Of a DNA stretch of 64,000 bases, positions 16,446 to 25,086 are shown piece by piece; within the stretch, counting starts at the first letter, position 1; each line of letters begins with the position of its first letter. The translations under genes were made by a program, and so were the position numbers. This DNA is from Limnohabitans sp. MMS-10A-178 (lineage in GTDB: Bacteria; Pseudomonadota; Gammaproteobacteria; Burkholderiales; Burkholderiaceae_C), in NCBI RefSeq assembly GCF_003063375.1, contig NZ_NERY01000001.1, forward strand, positions 372,001 to 436,000, in the 5' to 3' direction. Below the pieces are notes generated by a model. The model saw nothing but the letters and a program-made list of their open reading frames with translations. It was not told the origin of the DNA and did not search any database.

Positions 16446-17395
16446 GCATGGGACAAGTTTCACTCGCGGCCAAAATCACGCATGTGCCGTCCATGTATTT
16501 GAGCGAGCTGGACGGTCCTCAAAAAGGCACGCGCCAAGCGGCCATTGATGGCCATCACGAAATTGACAGGCGCTGCCGTGCCTTGGGTGTAGACACCATC
16601 GTGGTCTTTGACACGCACTGGTTGGTGAACTCTGCCTATCACTTGAACAACGCGGTTCATTTCAAAGGCAACTACACCAGCAATGAATTGCCGCACTTCA
16701 TCAGCAACATGCCCTATGAATACGACGGCAATCCTAAGCTGGGTCACATTTTGGCCAAAGCCTGCAATGAAGCGGGCGTGACCACCTTGGCCCATGAGCA
16801 CACCAGCTTGGCCTTGGAATATGGCACCTTGGTGCCCATGCGCTACATGAATGCCGACAGGCACTACAAAGTGATTTCGGTGTCTGCTTTGTGCATGGTC
16901 CATTCCTTGTCTGAAAGCGCGCAACTGGGTTGGGCCATGCGCCAAGCGGTAGAGCAACATTACGACGGCAATGTGGCCTTTTTTGCCAGTGGCTCTTTGT
17001 CGCACCGCTTTGCCCAAAATGGTTTGGCGCCTGAATACGCCAACAAAATGTGGAGTCCGTTTTTAGAGCAACTTGACCACAGCGTGGTTGAAATGTGGCA
17101 ACGTGGCGATTGGAAAACTTTCTGCGCCATGCTACCTGAGTATGCGGCCAAGGGCCATGGCGAAGGCTTCATGCACGACACCGCCATGTTGCTCGGTGTC
17201 TTGGGCTGGGATCGGTATCAAGGCCAAGCCGAAGTGGTCACGCCTTATTTTCCAAGCTCGGGCACGGGGCAAATCAATGTGGTGTTTCCGGTCACACCTG
17301 TCAATGACGAAACAGGCCATTCATTGCATACGCTCAACCTCCAAAGCCTGAAAGACCCCGCAGCGGTTTACGCTGCAGGCGCTAGCCGTTTGTGA
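16442..17395 (+). CDS. hpaD: 3,4-dihydroxyphenylacetate 2,3-dioxygenase (LigB-type)
   Basis: A 317-residue class III extradiol dioxygenase that opens the ring of homoprotocatechuate between C2 and C3 using Fe(II). It begins VSLAAKITHVPSMYLSEL, and the conserved His residues lie in ITHVPS, DGHHEID and the later ASGSLSHRF segment. The ATG at 16442 lies inside the hpaE stop (ATGA), with GGGGAG as ribosome binding site. This LigB-superfamily type is unrelated to the vicinal-oxygen-chelate dioxygenases that do the same reaction elsewhere. Confidence 0.92.
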   Translation: MSMGQVSLAAKITHVPSMYLSELDGPQKGTRQAAIDGHHEIDRRCRALGVDTIVVFDTHWLVNSAYHLNNAVHFKGNYTSNELPHFISNMPYEYDGNPKLGHILAKACNEAGVTTLAHEHTSLALEYGTLVPMRYMNADRHYKVISVSALCMVHSLSESAQLGWAMRQAVEQHYDGNVAFFASGSLSHRFAQNGLAPEYANKMWSPFLEQLDHSVVEMWQRGDWKTFCAMLPEYAAKGHGEGFMHDTAMLLGVLGWDRYQGQAEVVTPYFPSSGTGQINVVFPVTPVNDETGHSLHTLNLQSLKDPAAVYAAGASRL

Positions 17396-17416
17396 TTTAT
17401 TTTTGAAAGTTATCAG

Positions 17417-17872
17417 ATGCCTCATTTGGTCATTCTTTACACCGGTCAGTTGGATGCCGAAACCAATATGAAAGTGTTGTGCCGTGATTTGGCCGACGCC
17501 ATGTTGAGCGTGGTCGATGAAGCGGGCAAACAAGTATTTCCCACTGGCGGTACTCGTGTGTTGGCTTACCCCGCGCCGCACTACGCGGTGGCCGATGGCG
17601 GTGCGGGCGGACGAAAGGCGGCCATGTTTGACAACAACCCGCATGGGGGCTCTGAAGACTACGCCTTTGTCTATTTGAATGTTCGCATGGGCAAGGGACG
17701 CAGTGCGGCCACACACAAACGTGCGGGTGAAATTTTGGTGGAGGTCACGCATAAACACTTCGCTGAATTGTTTGCCAAACGCCACATTGGCATCACTTTG
17801 CAAATTGACGAGGGCCCTGAAGTGTTTGACAACAAACACAGCAACCTTCATCCTTTGTTTGCAGCGCTTTAA
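17417..17872 (+). CDS. hpaF: 5-carboxymethyl-2-hydroxymuconate delta-isomerase
   Basis: A 151-residue tautomerase-superfamily protein starting MPHLVILYTGQLD. The proline after the initiator Met becomes the catalytic N-terminal base, as in 4-oxalocrotonate tautomerase. HpaF isomerises the HpaE product before decarboxylation. It is somewhat longer than the roughly 126-residue enteric enzyme; the extra residues lie around the Gly- and Ala-rich YAVADGGAGGRKAAM segment. It lies 21 bp after hpaD and 18 bp before hpaH. Confidence 0.88.
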   Translation: MPHLVILYTGQLDAETNMKVLCRDLADAMLSVVDEAGKQVFPTGGTRVLAYPAPHYAVADGGAGGRKAAMFDNNPHGGSEDYAFVYLNVRMGKGRSAATHKRAGEILVEVTHKHFAELFAKRHIGITLQIDEGPEVFDNKHSNLHPLFAAL

Positions 17873-17890
17873 GCCTTTGAAAAGAAATCC

Positions 17891-18706
17891 ATGTTTGATT
17901 CAGACCGCATTGCACAGTTGGCCGCAGAGTTGCAGCAATCACAGAAAACACGCCTGCAGGTCGAGCACTTTTCCAAGCGCTTTCCAGGCATGACCATTGA
18001 GGATGGTTATCGTGTGAGCCGAGCCTGGGTGGCGCTTCAATTGGCAGAAGGTCGCCAAATCATTGGGCACAAAATTGGCCTCACGTCGCGTGCCATGCAA
18101 CAGGCCAGTCAAATTGACGAACCCGACTACGGCACTCTGCTCGACAACATGCTGTACACCTGCACGCCAGGCAAAGTTCTTGACATTGCCTTCACCGATT
18201 TTGTAGTGCCGCGCGTTGAAGTTGAATTGGCATTCGTTTTGAAAAAAGATCTTCACGGCCCCAACGTGACGTTGCAAGAAGTATTGGCTGCCACGGAGTA
18301 CGTCACGCCTGCCATCGAAATCATCGATTCACGCATCGAACAATTTGACCGCCACACCAAAGTGATGCGCAAAGTCTTCGACACCATCAGCGACAACGCG
18401 GCCAATGCCGGCATTGTGGTGGGCGCCGAAAAAGTCGACCCCCTCGCTACCAATTTGCCTTGGTGCGGCGCCATTTTGAAATTGAATGGCGTGGTGGAGG
18501 AAACCGGCTTGGCGGCAGGTGTCCAAGGCCACCCTGCGGTGGGCATTGCTTGGCTTGCCAACAAGTTGGCTCCTTGGGGTGAGCATTTGAAAGCGGGCCA
18601 AATTGTGTTGGCCGGCTCCTTTACCAAACCAGTTCCAGCCAAAGTGGGCGACGTGTTCGAAGCCGACTATGGCGCTTTAGGTTGTTTGCACTTTAAATTC
18701 ATTTGA
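17891..18706 (+). CDS. hpaH: 2-oxo-hept-4-ene-1,7-dioate hydratase
   Basis: A 271-residue member of the hydratase/decarboxylase family (MhpD, HpaH). It adds water to 2-oxohept-4-enedioate to give 4-hydroxy-2-oxoheptanedioate. Visible are the [12 protein letters not shown] motif, the metal-binding region [16 protein letters not shown], and [10 protein letters not shown]. The C-terminal [16 protein letters not shown] matches the family. It fits the hpa order with 18 bp before and 10 bp after. Confidence 0.92.
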   Translation: MFDSDRIAQLAAELQQSQKTRLQVEHFSKRFPGMTIEDGYRVSRAWVALQLAEGRQIIGHKIGLTSRAMQQASQIDEPDYGTLLDNMLYTCTPGKVLDIAFTDFVVPRVEVELAFVLKKDLHGPNVTLQEVLAATEYVTPAIEIIDSRIEQFDRHTKVMRKVFDTISDNAANAGIVVGAEKVDPLATNLPWCGAILKLNGVVEETGLAAGVQGHPAVGIAWLANKLAPWGEHLKAGQIVLAGSFTKPVPAKVGDVFEADYGALGCLHFKFI

Positions 18707-18716
18707 AAGAGACATC

Positions 18717-19532
18717 ATGAAAACTCCTGTTAATCGTTTCAAACAAGCCCTTGCTGAAAAGCGCCCCCAAATTGGCTTGTGGCTGGGCTTGGCCAGCAGC
18801 TACAGCGCCGAGATGTGCGCCATGGCAGGCTTTGATTGGTTGCTGATTGATGGCGAGCATGCGCCCAACAATTTGCAAACCATTCAGCAACAACTTCAAA
18901 CCATTGCAGCCTATCCTGTCAACAACGCCGTAGCGCGTGTGCCTGTGGGCGATACTGCCTTGATCAAACAGTATTTGGATTTGGGTGCCGAAACTTTGCT
19001 CATCCCCATGATCGATACAGCCGAGCAAGCGGCGCAATGTGTTCAAGCAATGCGCTATCCGCAAGACGATGGCAAGGGTGGTGTGCGCGGAATGGGTGGC
19101 GCGCGCGCCTCACGCTGGGGCATGTTTCCCAACTACACCAAAGAAGCCAATGAACGAGTTTGCTTGTTGGTGCAAGCCGAAACGCGCGAAGCCTTGAAAA
19201 ATTTAGAAGCCATTGCCAACACGCCCGGTGTGGATGGTGTGTTCATTGGCCCTGCCGATTTGTCGGCGTCTTTGGGCCATGTGGGCGACCCCAACCATCC
19301 TGAAGTGCAAGACGCCATTGAAAAGGCCATTGCGCGCATTTTGAAAGCAGGCAAAGCACCAGGTATTTTGACCTCTGACGTAGCCCAAGCCAAACACTAC
19401 TTAGAGCTAGGCGCTTTGTTTGTAGCGGTGGGTCTTGACACTCAAATCTTGGTTCGCCACACATCTGCTTTGGTGCGTCAATTCAAACCTGATGCAGGCA
19501 TTGCTTTACCCACAAGCGGCCAGGTGTATTGA
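18717..19532 (+). CDS. hpaI: 4-hydroxy-2-oxoheptanedioate aldolase (class II, HpcH/HpaI)
   Basis: A 271-residue metal-dependent aldolase of the HpcH/HpaI fold. It splits 4-hydroxy-2-oxoheptanedioate into pyruvate and succinate semialdehyde, the last pathway step. Signatures are [27 protein letters not shown] (His base), and the metal site in [14 protein letters not shown] and [14 protein letters not shown]. The stop lies two bases before the ATG of the next gene. No succinate semialdehyde dehydrogenase is visible in the window. Confidence 0.93.
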   Translation: MKTPVNRFKQALAEKRPQIGLWLGLASSYSAEMCAMAGFDWLLIDGEHAPNNLQTIQQQLQTIAAYPVNNAVARVPVGDTALIKQYLDLGAETLLIPMIDTAEQAAQCVQAMRYPQDDGKGGVRGMGGARASRWGMFPNYTKEANERVCLLVQAETREALKNLEAIANTPGVDGVFIGPADLSASLGHVGDPNHPEVQDAIEKAIARILKAGKAPGILTSDVAQAKHYLELGALFVAVGLDTQILVRHTSALVRQFKPDAGIALPTSGQVY

Positions 19533-19534
19533 TC

Positions 19535-20344
19535 ATGTTGACGCACCAACTTCCGCCGTCTCGATCTTTGCAACACGAAGTGCACCCCAAGGAGTGGGAG
19601 GCGCGCGTGCAATTGGCTGCCTGCTACCGAGTTTTTGCCTTTTTAGGCTGGACTGAAATGATCTACAACCACATCACCTTGCGCTTGCCGGAAGAAGTGA
19701 GTGGTGCCGAAAAACATTTTTTGATCAACCCATTTGGATTGCACTACAGCGAAGTCACGGCCAGCAATTTGGTGAAAACTGATTTGAAAGGCAAGCCGCT
19801 AGACGGCTCGCCTTACCCAGTCAATCCTGCTGGATTTACGGTGCATGCTGCTTTGCATGACAACCTGCCTGGCGCACATTGCGTGATGCACACCCACACC
19901 ACCGCAGGTGTGTCAGTGGCTTGTTTGAAAGAGGGTTTGCAACAAACTAATTTTTACACGGCGCAATTGCACAACATGATTGCCTACCATGACTTCGAAG
20001 GCATCACCATTCATTCTGAAGAGGCCCCCCGCTTGCTCAAAAGCATTGGCAATAAACAAGCCGTGATTTTGCGCAACCATGGCTTGCTGTCTTGGGGCGC
20101 CACCTTGCCTCAAACTTTTGCCATTCTTTGGACATTGCAACGAGCATGTGAAATTCAATTGGCCACCTTCAGCATGGGCGGCCCGTCCCAAGTGATTCCG
20201 GTTAGCGAAGAAGTGGCTGCAAAGTGCACCCGCGATGCACTGCAGTTCAACCCCAACCATGGCGCCGGCACCGATGTGCTGGATGCGCTGATTCGACAGG
20301 TAGACCGACAGTTGCGCAAACCCGAAGAAAGTTATCGTTTATGA
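19535..20344 (+). CDS. Class II aldolase/adducin-family protein
   Basis: A 269-residue member of the L-fuculose-phosphate aldolase / adducin N-domain family. Zinc-binding His residues are visible in CVMHTHTTAGVSVA (about 113-126) and ILRNHGLLSWG (about 172-182). The size fits the family. It directly follows hpaI and its stop overlaps the next start (ATGA), so it belongs to the hpa operon although it is not a classical hpa gene. A TTG six bases further upstream (19529) is an alternative start. Substrate unknown; a role with the four-carbon or pyruvate products of HpaI is only a guess. Confidence 0.85.
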   Translation: MLTHQLPPSRSLQHEVHPKEWEARVQLAACYRVFAFLGWTEMIYNHITLRLPEEVSGAEKHFLINPFGLHYSEVTASNLVKTDLKGKPLDGSPYPVNPAGFTVHAALHDNLPGAHCVMHTHTTAGVSVACLKEGLQQTNFYTAQLHNMIAYHDFEGITIHSEEAPRLLKSIGNKQAVILRNHGLLSWGATLPQTFAILWTLQRACEIQLATFSMGGPSQVIPVSEEVAAKCTRDALQFNPNHGAGTDVLDALIRQVDRQLRKPEESYRL

Positions 20345-21342
20345 AAGTTTGCATCTACGGCGCAGGCGCGATTGGCGGATGGATTGGCGCACACTTGGCG
20401 CAAATTGGCCACGAGATCAGCGTGGTGGCGCGCGGCGCAACATTGCAAGCTTTGAAAAAAGACGGACTGCAATGCATTCAAACGCAGCCCAGTTTGATCA
20501 CCCTCAAAGCCCAAGTCAAAGCATCGGACCAAGCTGCTGATATGGGCCCGCAGGATGTGGTCATCGTGTCGGTCAAGGCGCCTGGCATGTTGGACGTTGC
20601 TCGCAACATGGCGCCACTGCTGGCGCCTCATACCATGGTCATGACGGCCATGAACGGTGTGCCTTGGTGGTTCTTCAATGGATTTGGTGGCGCACTTAAG
20701 GGCACGCGTTTGAACACCATCGATCCTGAAGGGCACATTGACCACGCCATTCCTGCCCACCATGTGGTGGGTTGCGTGGTGCACGCCAGTTGCTCCTTAG
20801 ATGCACCAGGCGTGGTGCGCCACCATTTTGGCCAAGGCCTTATTTTGGGCGAACCTGCCCAACAGGGCGAGCAGGTGGCTGAGCGTGTGCAAGAGCTGGT
20901 GGCACATTTGCAAACCGCTGGATTCAACGCCAGTGCATCGGCTCAAATTCAAAAAGATGTTTGGTACAAGCTGTGGGGCAACATGACGGTCAACCCTATC
21001 AGTGCCTTCACAGGCGCCACCACCGATTTGATCATGCAAGACGATTTGGTGCGCAACTTTGTTTCTCAAATCATGCTGGAAGCCAAAGTCATTGGTGAGA
21101 AGATTGGTATACCGATTGCACAAACACCAGAAGACAGACATGCGGTCACTCGCAAATTGGGCGCCTTCAAAACATCCATGTTGCAAGATGTCGAAGCGGG
21201 CAAAGCGGTTGAACTCGATGCTTTGGTCAGTGTGGTGCGGGAGTTGGGCCAACTCACCCAAGTCAGTACCCCTTACACCGATGCGCTGTTGGGCTTGAGT
21301 CGCCTGCATGCCAGAGTGCACGGGCTCTACCCTGCACAATGA
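20341..21342 (+). CDS. 2-dehydropantoate 2-reductase-family protein (PanE/ApbA)
   Basis: A 333-residue NADP-dependent dehydrogenase. The dinucleotide-binding motif IYGAGAIGGWIGAHLA is at the very N-terminus. Further family segments are VIVSVKAPGM and the catalytic-lysine region DVWYKLWGNMTVNPISAFTG. PanE makes pantoate for coenzyme A, but many PanE-like genes inside catabolic operons act on other 2-keto acids. Being in an aromatic-degradation operon and overlapping the class II aldolase gene favours such a role. The ATG at 20341 is used, since the frame upstream lies in the aldolase gene. Confidence 0.85.
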   Translation: MKVCIYGAGAIGGWIGAHLAQIGHEISVVARGATLQALKKDGLQCIQTQPSLITLKAQVKASDQAADMGPQDVVIVSVKAPGMLDVARNMAPLLAPHTMVMTAMNGVPWWFFNGFGGALKGTRLNTIDPEGHIDHAIPAHHVVGCVVHASCSLDAPGVVRHHFGQGLILGEPAQQGEQVAERVQELVAHLQTAGFNASASAQIQKDVWYKLWGNMTVNPISAFTGATTDLIMQDDLVRNFVSQIMLEAKVIGEKIGIPIAQTPEDRHAVTRKLGAFKTSMLQDVEAGKAVELDALVSVVRELGQLTQVSTPYTDALLGLSRLHARVHGLYPAQ

Positions 21343-21346
21343 TGGC

Positions 21347-22252
21347 ATGACCGAACAATCAAAATCGCTGTCCAGCACCGCCTTCGCCACCTTGCTGCTC
21401 ATCGCCTTCATGATGGGCGCGAACCATGTGGCGGCGCGCTTTGCTTTCAACGATGGTGTCGATGTTGTCACGGCGGTCACCTTTCGCAGCGTGCTCACCG
21501 CCATCGTGGTAGGTTTGATTTTGTGGCAGCAAAAAGTCCAAATTCAAGTAACTGCGCACCACAAAAAATACATGCTCATCATTGGCGCGCTGATTGCCGT
21601 TCAAAGTGTGTGCTTGTACTCTTCGGTGGCCAGACTGCCTGTGGCCTTGGCTTTGCTGGCTTTCAATACCTACCCATTGTCGACAGCCTTTTGGGCAAGG
21701 GTGCTTTATGGCCATCAACCAGAGAAAGCGGTGCTTTGGAGCATGCCCATTTTGTTGTTGGGCTTGGCCCTGGCTTTGGATGTGATGGGTGCAGCGTCTG
21801 GTTTAGGCGCGGCCGAGCACTGGTCACAAATTGGCAGTGGTGTGGCATTTGCATTGGCCGCTTCTGCCACCTTTGGCTTGGCGCTGGTCTACACCCAACA
21901 TGAAACCACTGGCTTAGATGGTCGCTTGCGCACCTTTTCTTCGATGTCCATTGTGGGTGTGTTTGCCATAGTGGTTGCCATGAGCCAAGGGGGCTTTCAT
22001 TTGCCGCAGGCGCCTGCGGGTTGGTGGGGTCTTGGCATGCTCTCATTTTTGTACGGCACCGCTTTCACCATTTTGTTTACCGTGTTGCCCAAGTTGGGCG
22101 TGGTGGGCAACTCAGCCATCATGAACGTTGAGCCCATCTTCGCTTTGGTCTTAGCGTGGGCGCTGCTAGGTCAGAGCATTGCACCCATTCAATTGATGGG
22201 CGCGGCGCTGGTGGTGGGCACTGTGATGTGGCTGGGTCTTCGCAAACGCTGA
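21347..22252 (+). CDS. DMT-family transporter (EamA)
   Basis: A 301-residue protein with ten predicted membrane helices in two EamA halves (about residues 8-140 and 160-300). The second half contains GMLSFLYGTAFTILFTVLP and VEPIFALVLAWALLGQ. The family exports or imports small metabolites; direction and substrate are unknown here. It begins four bases after the panE-like stop and ends the hpa operon. Transport of an aromatic substrate or pathway intermediate is a reasonable guess. Confidence 0.85.
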   Translation: MTEQSKSLSSTAFATLLLIAFMMGANHVAARFAFNDGVDVVTAVTFRSVLTAIVVGLILWQQKVQIQVTAHHKKYMLIIGALIAVQSVCLYSSVARLPVALALLAFNTYPLSTAFWARVLYGHQPEKAVLWSMPILLLGLALALDVMGAASGLGAAEHWSQIGSGVAFALAASATFGLALVYTQHETTGLDGRLRTFSSMSIVGVFAIVVAMSQGGFHLPQAPAGWWGLGMLSFLYGTAFTILFTVLPKLGVVGNSAIMNVEPIFALVLAWALLGQSIAPIQLMGAALVVGTVMWLGLRKR

Positions 22253-22290
22253 AGGCCCAACAAGACTCGAGCCTGTTGCATCCAGATGGT

Positions 22291-23259
22291 TTACTCAAGG
22301 CCCTTTTTCAAACTCAGCGCAGTGTCATAAAGCACATTTTTGGATGCGCCAGTGATGTCGCTGGTCATTTTGACGGCGGTCTTCAAGGGCAGTTCGGTGA
22401 GCAGCAATTTCAAGGTGCGCAAGCTGCTGGCGTCTAATGCCTCAGTGGGGTCTGTTTTGGGTTTTTCAAGCGCATGAATGACCAAGGCAAATTCGCCTCG
22501 CACACGGTCTGTGTGTTCGGCAAACCAAGCAGTCAATTTTTGGGCTTCAAGGGTGTGCACTGTTTCAAATTGCTTGGTCAATTCACGGCCGATGGTCACA
22601 AGCCTGCCGCCTAAAATGTTCAGAGCCTGTGCGAGTGCTTCAATGCGATGAGGCGCTTCGAGCAGCACCACTGCACGCTGCTCACCCACCAATGTTTCGA
22701 TGGCGCGCTGTCTTTCTGCCGCCTTGGAAGACAAGAAGCCCGTGAAGACAAAGCCCCCTTCTCCCACAACGCCAGCGGCACTCAAAAGCGTGGTCACACT
22801 GCTGGCGCCAGGCAAAGGCATAACCCGATAGCCAGCAGCTGCAACTGCCGCTACCAAGCGTGCGCCAGGGTCGCTGATGGCGGGTGTGCCGGCATCACTC
22901 ACATAAGCAACGCGCTCACCTTGTGCCAAGCGCGCGATGACTTGGGCAGCCGCTTCGGCTTCGTTGTGCTGGTGAACGGCCAACAGTTGAGAGTTGTTTC
23001 TATCTAAGCCATAAGCCCGCAGAAGTTGTTGGGTATGCCGGGTGTCTTCGCAAGCCAGTGTATTGGCCCTTTCAATCACATACAAAGCGCGCAAGGTGAT
23101 GTCGGCCAGATTGCCAATGGGGGTGGCCACCACATACAGTGTGCTGGCGGGATGGTTTTGCGGACCCACAGCCTCGCGGGCAGCCTGAAAGGCTGTGCCA
23201 TACACCGAGCTTAGCGCTGCAGAAGGTTCAGAAGGCAATGTTTCAGAAAGTCGTGTCAA
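22291..23259 (-). CDS. rsmI: 16S rRNA (cytidine1402-2'-O)-methyltransferase RsmI
   Basis: A 322-residue SAM-dependent methyltransferase of the tetrapyrrole-methylase fold. It methylates the ribose of C1402 in the ribosomal P site. Motifs are TLYVVATPIGNLADITLRAL, CEDTRHTQQLL, YVSDAGTPAISDPGARLV and PGASSVTTLLSAAGV. The reading starts at a TTG at 23259 that has a well-placed GAGGA ribosome binding site seven bases upstream, so TTG is probably real. It is divergent from yraN and the two genes share their start region. Confidence 0.95.
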   Translation of the reverse strand: MTRLSETLPSEPSAALSSVYGTAFQAAREAVGPQNHPASTLYVVATPIGNLADITLRALYVIERANTLACEDTRHTQQLLRAYGLDRNNSQLLAVHQHNEAEAAAQVIARLAQGERVAYVSDAGTPAISDPGARLVAAVAAAGYRVMPLPGASSVTTLLSAAGVVGEGGFVFTGFLSSKAAERQRAIETLVGEQRAVVLLEAPHRIEALAQALNILGGRLVTIGRELTKQFETVHTLEAQKLTAWFAEHTDRVRGEFALVIHALEKPKTDPTEALDASSLRTLKLLLTELPLKTAVKMTSDITGASKNVLYDTALSLKKGLE

Positions 23260-23663
23260 TGGTGTTCCTCAATCCAACAAATCAACGCAAAGCTTCGGCA
23301 CATCAAAGCACCAAAGAAGCGGGCGATGCCGCAGAAATTGCGGCGCTGCGTTTTCTGCAAGCACAGGGCTTGCGCTTGTTGCAGCGCAATTATCGAACGC
23401 CCGGACGGGGTGGTGGCGAAATTGACCTCATTTTGCAAGAATCCGACAGCACGGTGGTGTTCGTGGAAGTTCGAAAGCGAACTTTAAGTCGCTTTGGCGG
23501 CGCATTGGGCAGTGTGAGCGCCATCAAACAAAGGCGTATTATTTTTGCAGCGCGGTATTTTTTGTTGCGCTGGCAGCACCTTCCACCTGCCCGTTTTGAC
23601 GTCATTGCGTGGGAGCCACAAGGCATGATTTGGGTCAAGGCCGCTTTTGATACCTCTAATTGA
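23259..23663 (+). CDS. yraN: YraN family (UPF0102) nuclease-like protein
   Basis: A 134-residue protein of the UPF0102/YraN family, a small restriction-endonuclease-like fold of unproven function. It has the core AEIAALRFLQAQGLRLLQRNYRTPGRGGGEIDLI and VVFVEVRKR, with the acidic and Lys residues of the nuclease-like site. Two starts are possible, ATG at 23259 and ATG at 23238. The later one gives normal family length. It is divergent from rsmI and precedes the SIS-domain gene, as in the rsmI-lpoA-yraN-diaA-dolP cluster of enterics. Confidence 0.85.
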   Translation: MVFLNPTNQRKASAHQSTKEAGDAAEIAALRFLQAQGLRLLQRNYRTPGRGGGEIDLILQESDSTVVFVEVRKRTLSRFGGALGSVSAIKQRRIIFAARYFLLRWQHLPPARFDVIAWEPQGMIWVKAAFDTSN

Positions 23664-23722
23664 AGCCTTTTCTTGAAGCCTTTTTTAGCGCTATGGAATC
23701 GGCAGAGGGTATCATCAAGCCC

Positions 23723-24301
23723 ATGTTAGACCTGCGCATTCAGCAACACTTCATCGACAGCGCCGACCTGCAATACCAAGCGGCCGAAACCTTGGCCAAG
23801 CCCTTGGACGCGGGTGTGCAGGCGCTCATGGCCTGCGTCACCAGTGGCGGCAAGGTGTTAGTGTGTGGCGAGGGTAGCTCGGCAGCCTTGGCGCAGTACT
23901 TCGCCAGTTTGTTTGTTGGCGGATTTGAGCGCGAGCGTCCCGAGTTGGCCGCCATAGCGCTGCGCCACGAAGGCTTAGGCGACCCTGCTTATGCAAGTTT
24001 GGCCAGGCAAGTGCGTGCCTTGGGCCAAGCCGGTGATGTGCTTCTGCTGCTCACCACCAACGGTGAAGAAGAGGGCTTGATGCGGGCATTGCACGCAGCC
24101 CATGAACGCGACATGACCGTCATTGCGCTCACGGGCAAAGGCGGTGGCGCTGTGGCCAAAGCCCTGCTTGAAACAGACGTGCATGTGGGCGTCCCCCACG
24201 ATCGTGCTGTGCGCATTCGCGAAGTTCAACAACTGGCTTTGCACTGTTTGTGCGATGGTGTGGATGCCCAACTCATGGGCGATCAAGACTCGGGGGCATG
24301 A
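23723..24301 (+). CDS. diaA: SIS-domain protein, DiaA-like
   Basis: A 192-residue SIS-domain protein with the phosphosugar-binding pattern KVLVCGEGSSAALAQYFASLFV and VLLLLTTNGEEEGLMRAL. It resembles both GmhA (sedoheptulose-7-phosphate isomerase) and DiaA, which binds DnaA and stimulates initiation of replication. Its position between yraN and a BON-domain lipoprotein is that of diaA. The start is uncertain: ATG at 23723 gives the family N-terminus MLDLRIQQHF, and ATG at 23693 would add ten residues. Confidence 0.8.
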   Translation: MLDLRIQQHFIDSADLQYQAAETLAKPLDAGVQALMACVTSGGKVLVCGEGSSAALAQYFASLFVGGFERERPELAAIALRHEGLGDPAYASLARQVRALGQAGDVLLLLTTNGEEEGLMRALHAAHERDMTVIALTGKGGGAVAKALLETDVHVGVPHDRAVRIREVQQLALHCLCDGVDAQLMGDQDSGA

Positions 24302-24372
24302 CGAAATGAAGGGCATTTCTTTTCCATTTCTTCCTGATTAAAATATTCAAAGATTCTCAAAGGACTTTTCAA

Positions 24373-25023
24373 GTGAAACTCAATCTCAATCGTTGGATGC
24401 TTTCTGGTTTGGCCATCAGCGCCTTGGTCACCAGCCTCTCGGCCTGTGCGCCTTTGATTGTGGGCAGTGCTGTCATGGGTGGCTTTGTGGCCATTGACCG
24501 CCGTACCGCAGGCATTCAACTGGAAGACGAGAGCATTGAACTTCGCACTGCTCAGGGCTTGCGCCAAAATTTGAGCAATGCGGCACATGTGAATGTCACC
24601 AGCTACAACCGCATGGTCTTGCTCACAGGCGAGGTGAGTTCAGCCGCTGAAAAAGAGTTCGCCGAAAGACTGGCCAAGAGTCAAGAGAACGTCAACTCTG
24701 TGGTCAATGACTTGGCCATTCAGCCAGCCAGTTCACTCACGCAGCGCTCTAAAGATGCCATCACCACGGGTCAAATCAAGGCTTTGTTGGTGGATGCCAA
24801 AGACTTGCAATCAAATGCCTTCAAAGTCATCACTGAGCGCGGCATTGTTTATTTGATGGGCCGTGTTACACCCCGAGAGGCACAGCGCGCCTCTGAAATT
24901 GCTCGCAGCGGTAGCGTTAGTGGTGTGGTCAAAGTGGTTCGGGTGTTTGAAACCATCACCGATGAAGAGCTGAAGCGAATCAGTGCTCAGCCGCTGTCGC
25001 CTCAAGCGCAGCCCAAGCTCTGA
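24373..25023 (+). CDS. dolP: BON-domain outer-membrane lipoprotein, DolP-like
   Basis: A 216-residue exported protein with two BON domains (about 60-125 and 135-205), the phospholipid-binding fold of DolP (formerly YraP) and OsmY. The N-terminus has a signal peptide ending in SLSACAP, a lipobox-like site whose Cys would be lipidated. DolP helps keep the outer membrane intact and supports envelope protein assembly. Translation starts at a GTG at 24373 behind an AAAGGA site. A strong intrinsic terminator follows. The C-terminal tail is Pro- and Gln-rich. Confidence 0.9.
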   Translation: MKLNLNRWMLSGLAISALVTSLSACAPLIVGSAVMGGFVAIDRRTAGIQLEDESIELRTAQGLRQNLSNAAHVNVTSYNRMVLLTGEVSSAAEKEFAERLAKSQENVNSVVNDLAIQPASSLTQRSKDAITTGQIKALLVDAKDLQSNAFKVITERGIVYLMGRVTPREAQRASEIARSGSVSGVVKVVRVFETITDEELKRISAQPLSPQAQPKL

Positions 25024-25044
25024 ACAATTTGTCACTTCAATAAA

Positions 25045-25076
25045 AAGGGCGCCGGTCAAATCGGCGCCCTTTTTTT
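25045..25076 (+). terminator. Intrinsic terminator after dolP
   Basis: An 8-bp perfect G/C stem (GGGCGCCG, seven-base loop, CGGCGCCC) is preceded by A residues and followed by seven T residues. This is a textbook Rho-independent terminator. The A-run and T-run let it work on both strands, so it probably also ends the convergent minus-strand dehydrogenase gene. Confidence 0.93.
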
Positions 25077-25086
25077 CACATTGCAA

